Assembly: GCA_044370335.1 (NCBI GenBank)
Contig: JBILVS010000041.1
Location: 1-21,869, forward strand
Direction: 5' to 3'
DNA: 21,869 nt
DNA from: REEB509 sp044370335
GTDB lineage: Bacteria > Pseudomonadota > Alphaproteobacteria > Caulobacterales > Aquidulcibacteraceae
Position numbers and translations under genes: made by a program. Shown here piece by piece: positions 21,491 through 21,869 of this stretch; position 1 is the first letter of the stretch, and each line of letters begins with the position of its first letter. A model generated the notes under the pieces. The model had not been told where the DNA came from. It saw only the letters and a program-made list of their open reading frames with translations, and made no database searches.

Positions 21491-21869
21491 TTACTTCAGC
21501 TCAACCTTGGCGCCGGCCTTTTCCAGCTGATCCTTCAGCTTGTTGGCTTCGTCTTTGTTGACGCCTTCCTTCACCGGCTTCGGAGCCCCTTCCACGAGGT
21601 CCTTCGCTTCTTTCAGGCCGAGGCCCGTGATGGCGCGGACTTCCTTGATGACTTCGATCTTCTTGTCGCCGGCCGCGGCCAGGACAACGGTGAACTCGGT
21701 CTTCTCTTCCACAGCCGGAGCCGCGGCGGCGGCGCCGCCGCCGACGGGCATCGCCATCGCCACCGGAGCAGCGGCGGACACGCCCCACTTGTCTTCCAGC
21801 ATCTTGGACAGCTCGGCCGCCTCGATGACGGTCAGCGCGGAGAGGTCTTCAACGATTTTTTCGAGTTTC
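21491..21869 (-). CDS. rplL: 50S ribosomal protein L7/L12 (5' end cut by the window)
   Basis: L7/L12 forms the ribosomal stalk that recruits translation GTPases. The visible part covers 125 residues from K-L-E-K-I-V-E-D-L-S to the C-terminal end A-K-V-E-L-K. Only about two N-terminal residues and the start codon lie beyond the window. The N-terminal dimer domain, an Ala/Gly/Pro-rich hinge (about residues 38-55) and the C-terminal domain with GLGLKEAKDLVE are all present. An internal ATG at 21802 is not the real start, because the reading frame continues upstream with clear L7/L12 sequence. It precedes rpoB, as in most bacteria. Confidence 0.97.
   Translation of the reverse strand, partial: KLEKIVEDLSALTVIEAAELSKMLEDKWGVSAAAPVAMAMPVGGGAAAAAPAVEEKTEFTVVLAAAGDKKIEVIKEVRAITGLGLKEAKDLVEGAPKPVKEGVNKDEANKLKDQLEKAGAKVELK

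Overview
The window is GC-rich DNA from a bacterium, most likely an alphaproteobacterium. The RpoB and RpoC termini and core motifs look like those of the Caulobacterales and their relatives, but I cannot fix the genus by reading alone. It has two parts of different character.

Left part (about 1-10400): a compact catabolic cluster for a hydrophobic, acyl-type substrate. On the + strand run an acyl-CoA ligase, an MFS transporter of the melibiose/GPH type, an acyl-CoA dehydrogenase and a hotdog-fold (MaoC-like) protein. They are linked by 4-base stop/start overlaps (ATGA, ATGA, GTGA). A TetR-family regulator on the - strand overlaps the end of this operon. Divergent from it, on the + strand, come an exported alpha/beta hydrolase, an epoxide-hydrolase-like alpha/beta hydrolase, a four-module VOC (glyoxalase/extradiol dioxygenase superfamily) protein and two short-chain dehydrogenases. 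Inferred chemistry: hydrolysis of an ester or epoxide, uptake, CoA activation, desaturation, hydration and oxidation. The substrate is not known, and I see no thiolase.

The main find is a shared 21-bp, AT-rich, imperfectly palindromic element. It occurs at three promoter positions of this cluster: 54-74 before the ligase operon, 5684-5704 between the TetR gene and the hydrolase operon, and 7933-7953 before the VOC/SDR genes. Its 5' half recurs at the left edge (1-10). Sixteen of 21 positions are identical in the three full copies. It is the best candidate for the operator of the local TetR regulator and would make the cluster one regulon.

Middle (10406-12806): a class-I-like PHA synthase on the - strand, convergent with the second SDR, and a small zinc-ribbon (zf-TFIIB) protein transcribed divergently from it.

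Right part (12831-21869): the housekeeping block rplL-rpoB-rpoC on the - strand. It ends in a strong hairpin terminator at 12831-12859. rplL is cut by the window end. The RNA polymerase genes are intact, with all catalytic and zinc-binding residues present and a rifampicin-sensitive type RRDR. No tRNA, rRNA, CRISPR array, insertion sequence or transposase was seen.
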